Made by a program: the position numbers and the translations under genes. This document shows, piece after piece, positions 63,049-64,000 of a DNA stretch of 64,000 bases. Position 1 is the first letter of the stretch, and the number at the start of each line of letters is the position of its first letter. This DNA is from Pseudomaricurvus alkylphenolicus (GTDB taxonomy: Bacteria; Pseudomonadota; Gammaproteobacteria; Pseudomonadales; Cellvibrionaceae), in assembly GCF_011683955.1 (NCBI RefSeq), contig NZ_JAAQPI010000007.1:124001-188000 (forward strand), in the 5' to 3' direction. The notes below the pieces were generated by a model. The model had not been told where the DNA came from, did not search any database, and saw only the letters and a list, made by a program, of their open reading frames with translations.

Positions 63049-63083
63049 AGGCTACGCGCCTGCCCAAAACATGTCAATGACAT
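63049..63083 (-). promoter_or_regulatory. Promoter of the nmrA-like/qhpADCB operon with palindromic operator
   Basis: Minus strand: TTGACA (63072-63077), 17-base spacer, TAGCCT (63049-63054). A perfect inverted repeat ATGTCAATGACAT (63071-63083) overlaps the -35 box. It lies 60 bp before the operon's first ATG. The repressor may be the TetR protein encoded immediately upstream. Confidence 0.68.
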
Positions 63084-63260
63084 ATTTTAGGCGCCTGTCT
63101 GATTCAAGCCTCCTAAACATTGAATATGACAAAGCTTTGATCGGGAGCTTATTGGGTGTTGGGACTAATTGGCGAGAAGAGAACCGGGAGGACGAAAGCG
63201 CGCAGAGTCAACCATCAGAAGGAATAGTCCGCCGCGCGCAGAAGCTCTAAGAAATGCCGT

Positions 63261-63872
63261 CTAATTGAGCACCAGCATCATGGCAGCGTCTTTGAGGTCA
63301 CTGTGAAAACGGGTGGTTTGACGACGAACTTCATCCTCGCCACCAGAGTGCATTTGGAACATGGCTCCATCAAGCAGGGAAGTAAAGATCTTGGCTTTGC
63401 GCAACAGTTCTGGCCGCGATCTGTCGGGATGGATTTTTTTAAGCAACACGACCATTTCGTCGTAAAACTTGAAATAGATTCTCCGCTTCAATTCATAGAA
63501 CCGCTGGTCGTGGAAGCTGCGAAGAGTGAGCACGAGGTATATTCTGCCTCGATCCCCCGCCCAACCAACCAACAAATTCGAAATGATGCTTTCCAGATCT
63601 TCTGCACTGGCGCCTTCATGGATTGTGGCTTCGTCGCCTTCCCAAGCCTCACAAAACAGCGCTTCGAGCAGATCATCACGGGTGGGGAAGTAGTATTGCA
63701 GATGGCCCAACTTGACGTTGGCGGCTGCGGCCACCTGTCGCAATACGACATTATCAACGCCCTCATTTAACAGTAAATCTCTGGCGACTGCCATCAATTC
63801 AGCGCGTCGCTGTAGCCCCTTGGCCCCCAGTTTATTCCTGGCGACCTCCGCCGCCGTTTCCAATCCTGGCAT
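63261..63872 (-). CDS. TetR family transcriptional regulator
   Basis: A 203-residue TetR protein. HTH: VARDLLLNEGVDNVVLRQVA then ANVKLGHLQYYFPTRDDLLE, with a helical C-terminal sensor domain. ATG 63872 is preceded by AGGAG; an in-frame TTG at 63914 would lack that site. It lies upstream of the qhp operon on the same strand with 248 bp between, and the palindrome over the operon's -35 box is a plausible target. Confidence 0.9.
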   Translation of the reverse strand: MPGLETAAEVARNKLGAKGLQRRAELMAVARDLLLNEGVDNVVLRQVAAAANVKLGHLQYYFPTRDDLLEALFCEAWEGDEATIHEGASAEDLESIISNLLVGWAGDRGRIYLVLTLRSFHDQRFYELKRRIYFKFYDEMVVLLKKIHPDRSRPELLRKAKIFTSLLDGAMFQMHSGGEDEVRRQTTRFHSDLKDAAMMLVLN

Positions 63873-64000
63873 CGTTACTCCTGCATCAACATATTCATTC
63901 GATTTATATCCCAAGGCTAATAAAAAACTCTAAATATTTCAATGACCTAATTGTGAATGCCAGGCACAGGGCCTGGCAATACCAAAAGAACGCTTGACTG

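Overview
The window is 64 kb of gene-dense chromosome, about 53% GC by eye, from a heterotrophic, probably marine Gammaproteobacterium. Several TonB-dependent receptors lie beside acyl-CoA ligases, SCPx-type thiolases, SDR and MDR oxidoreductases and AraC/TetR regulators, which resembles Cellvibrionales-type bacteria; that placement is inference and not proven by a marker gene. I saw no rRNA, tRNA, CRISPR array, prophage or intact insertion sequence. There are 47 supported protein genes, the first cut by the window edge.
Layout. (1) 0-6.6 kb, ordinary chromosomal genes: the end of an AraC regulator, a MarR/NnrU pair with an operator palindrome, an MDR reductase plus FrnE-like DsbA pair, a divergent LysR regulator, djlA and a DUF882 peptidase-like protein. 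(2) 6.8-26.1 kb, a possible catabolic and respiratory island: TonB receptor, molybdopterin oxidoreductase, a TVP38-FAD disulfide-reductase fusion, two MFS transporters, an FAD aromatic-type monooxygenase, a Crp/Fnr regulator, a membrane protein/NHL lipoprotein/cytochrome c operon facing a carboxypeptidase-regulatory/cytochrome/Vgb-propeller gene coupled to an acyl-CoA ligase, then a DMT exporter and RidA. (3) 26.3-28.3 kb, a DUF3754 membrane protein and an 0.8-kb stretch without a gene. (4) 28.3-42.1 kb, a minus-strand uptake and degradation cluster: TetR, TonB receptor, class III aminotransferase, acyl-CoA ligase, thiolase, terminator, then two S9 peptidases, an esterase and an amidohydrolase. 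TetR and receptor promoters carry the same operator over the -10 box. (5) 42.8-45.2 kb, a metallophosphoesterase and an AAA ATPase with a C-terminal PD-(D/E)XK-like motif, the latter preceded by a striking inverted-repeat array. (6) 45.2-57.5 kb, an AraC-flanked plus-strand acyl-CoA catabolic cluster (saccharopine-dehydrogenase-like reductase, thiolase, ligase, acyl-CoA dehydrogenase, two SDRs, TonB receptor, MDR), punctuated by REP-like repeats, then a lipocalin-like protein. (7) 57.6-63.9 kb, a quinohemoprotein amine dehydrogenase operon in the order qhpA-qhpD-qhpC-qhpB, preceded in the same operon by an NmrA-like gene and then by a TetR gene, with a palindrome over the operon's -35 box.
How the parts work together. 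The sections in 4 and 6 each look like outer-membrane uptake followed by CoA activation and beta-oxidation-like cleavage. Section 7 oxidises primary amines in the periplasm and passes electrons to cytochromes. Its gamma subunit keeps every residue needed for the CTQ cofactor and the three Cys-Asp/Glu thioether bridges, yet the leader protease, exporter and FAD monooxygenase needed for maturation (QhpE, QhpF, QhpG) are not in the window. Section 2 is the best candidate for an undescribed system: a molybdenum enzyme, a membrane-anchored flavin disulfide reductase, and periplasmic cytochrome/propeller proteins in one locus whose substrate cannot be read from sequence.
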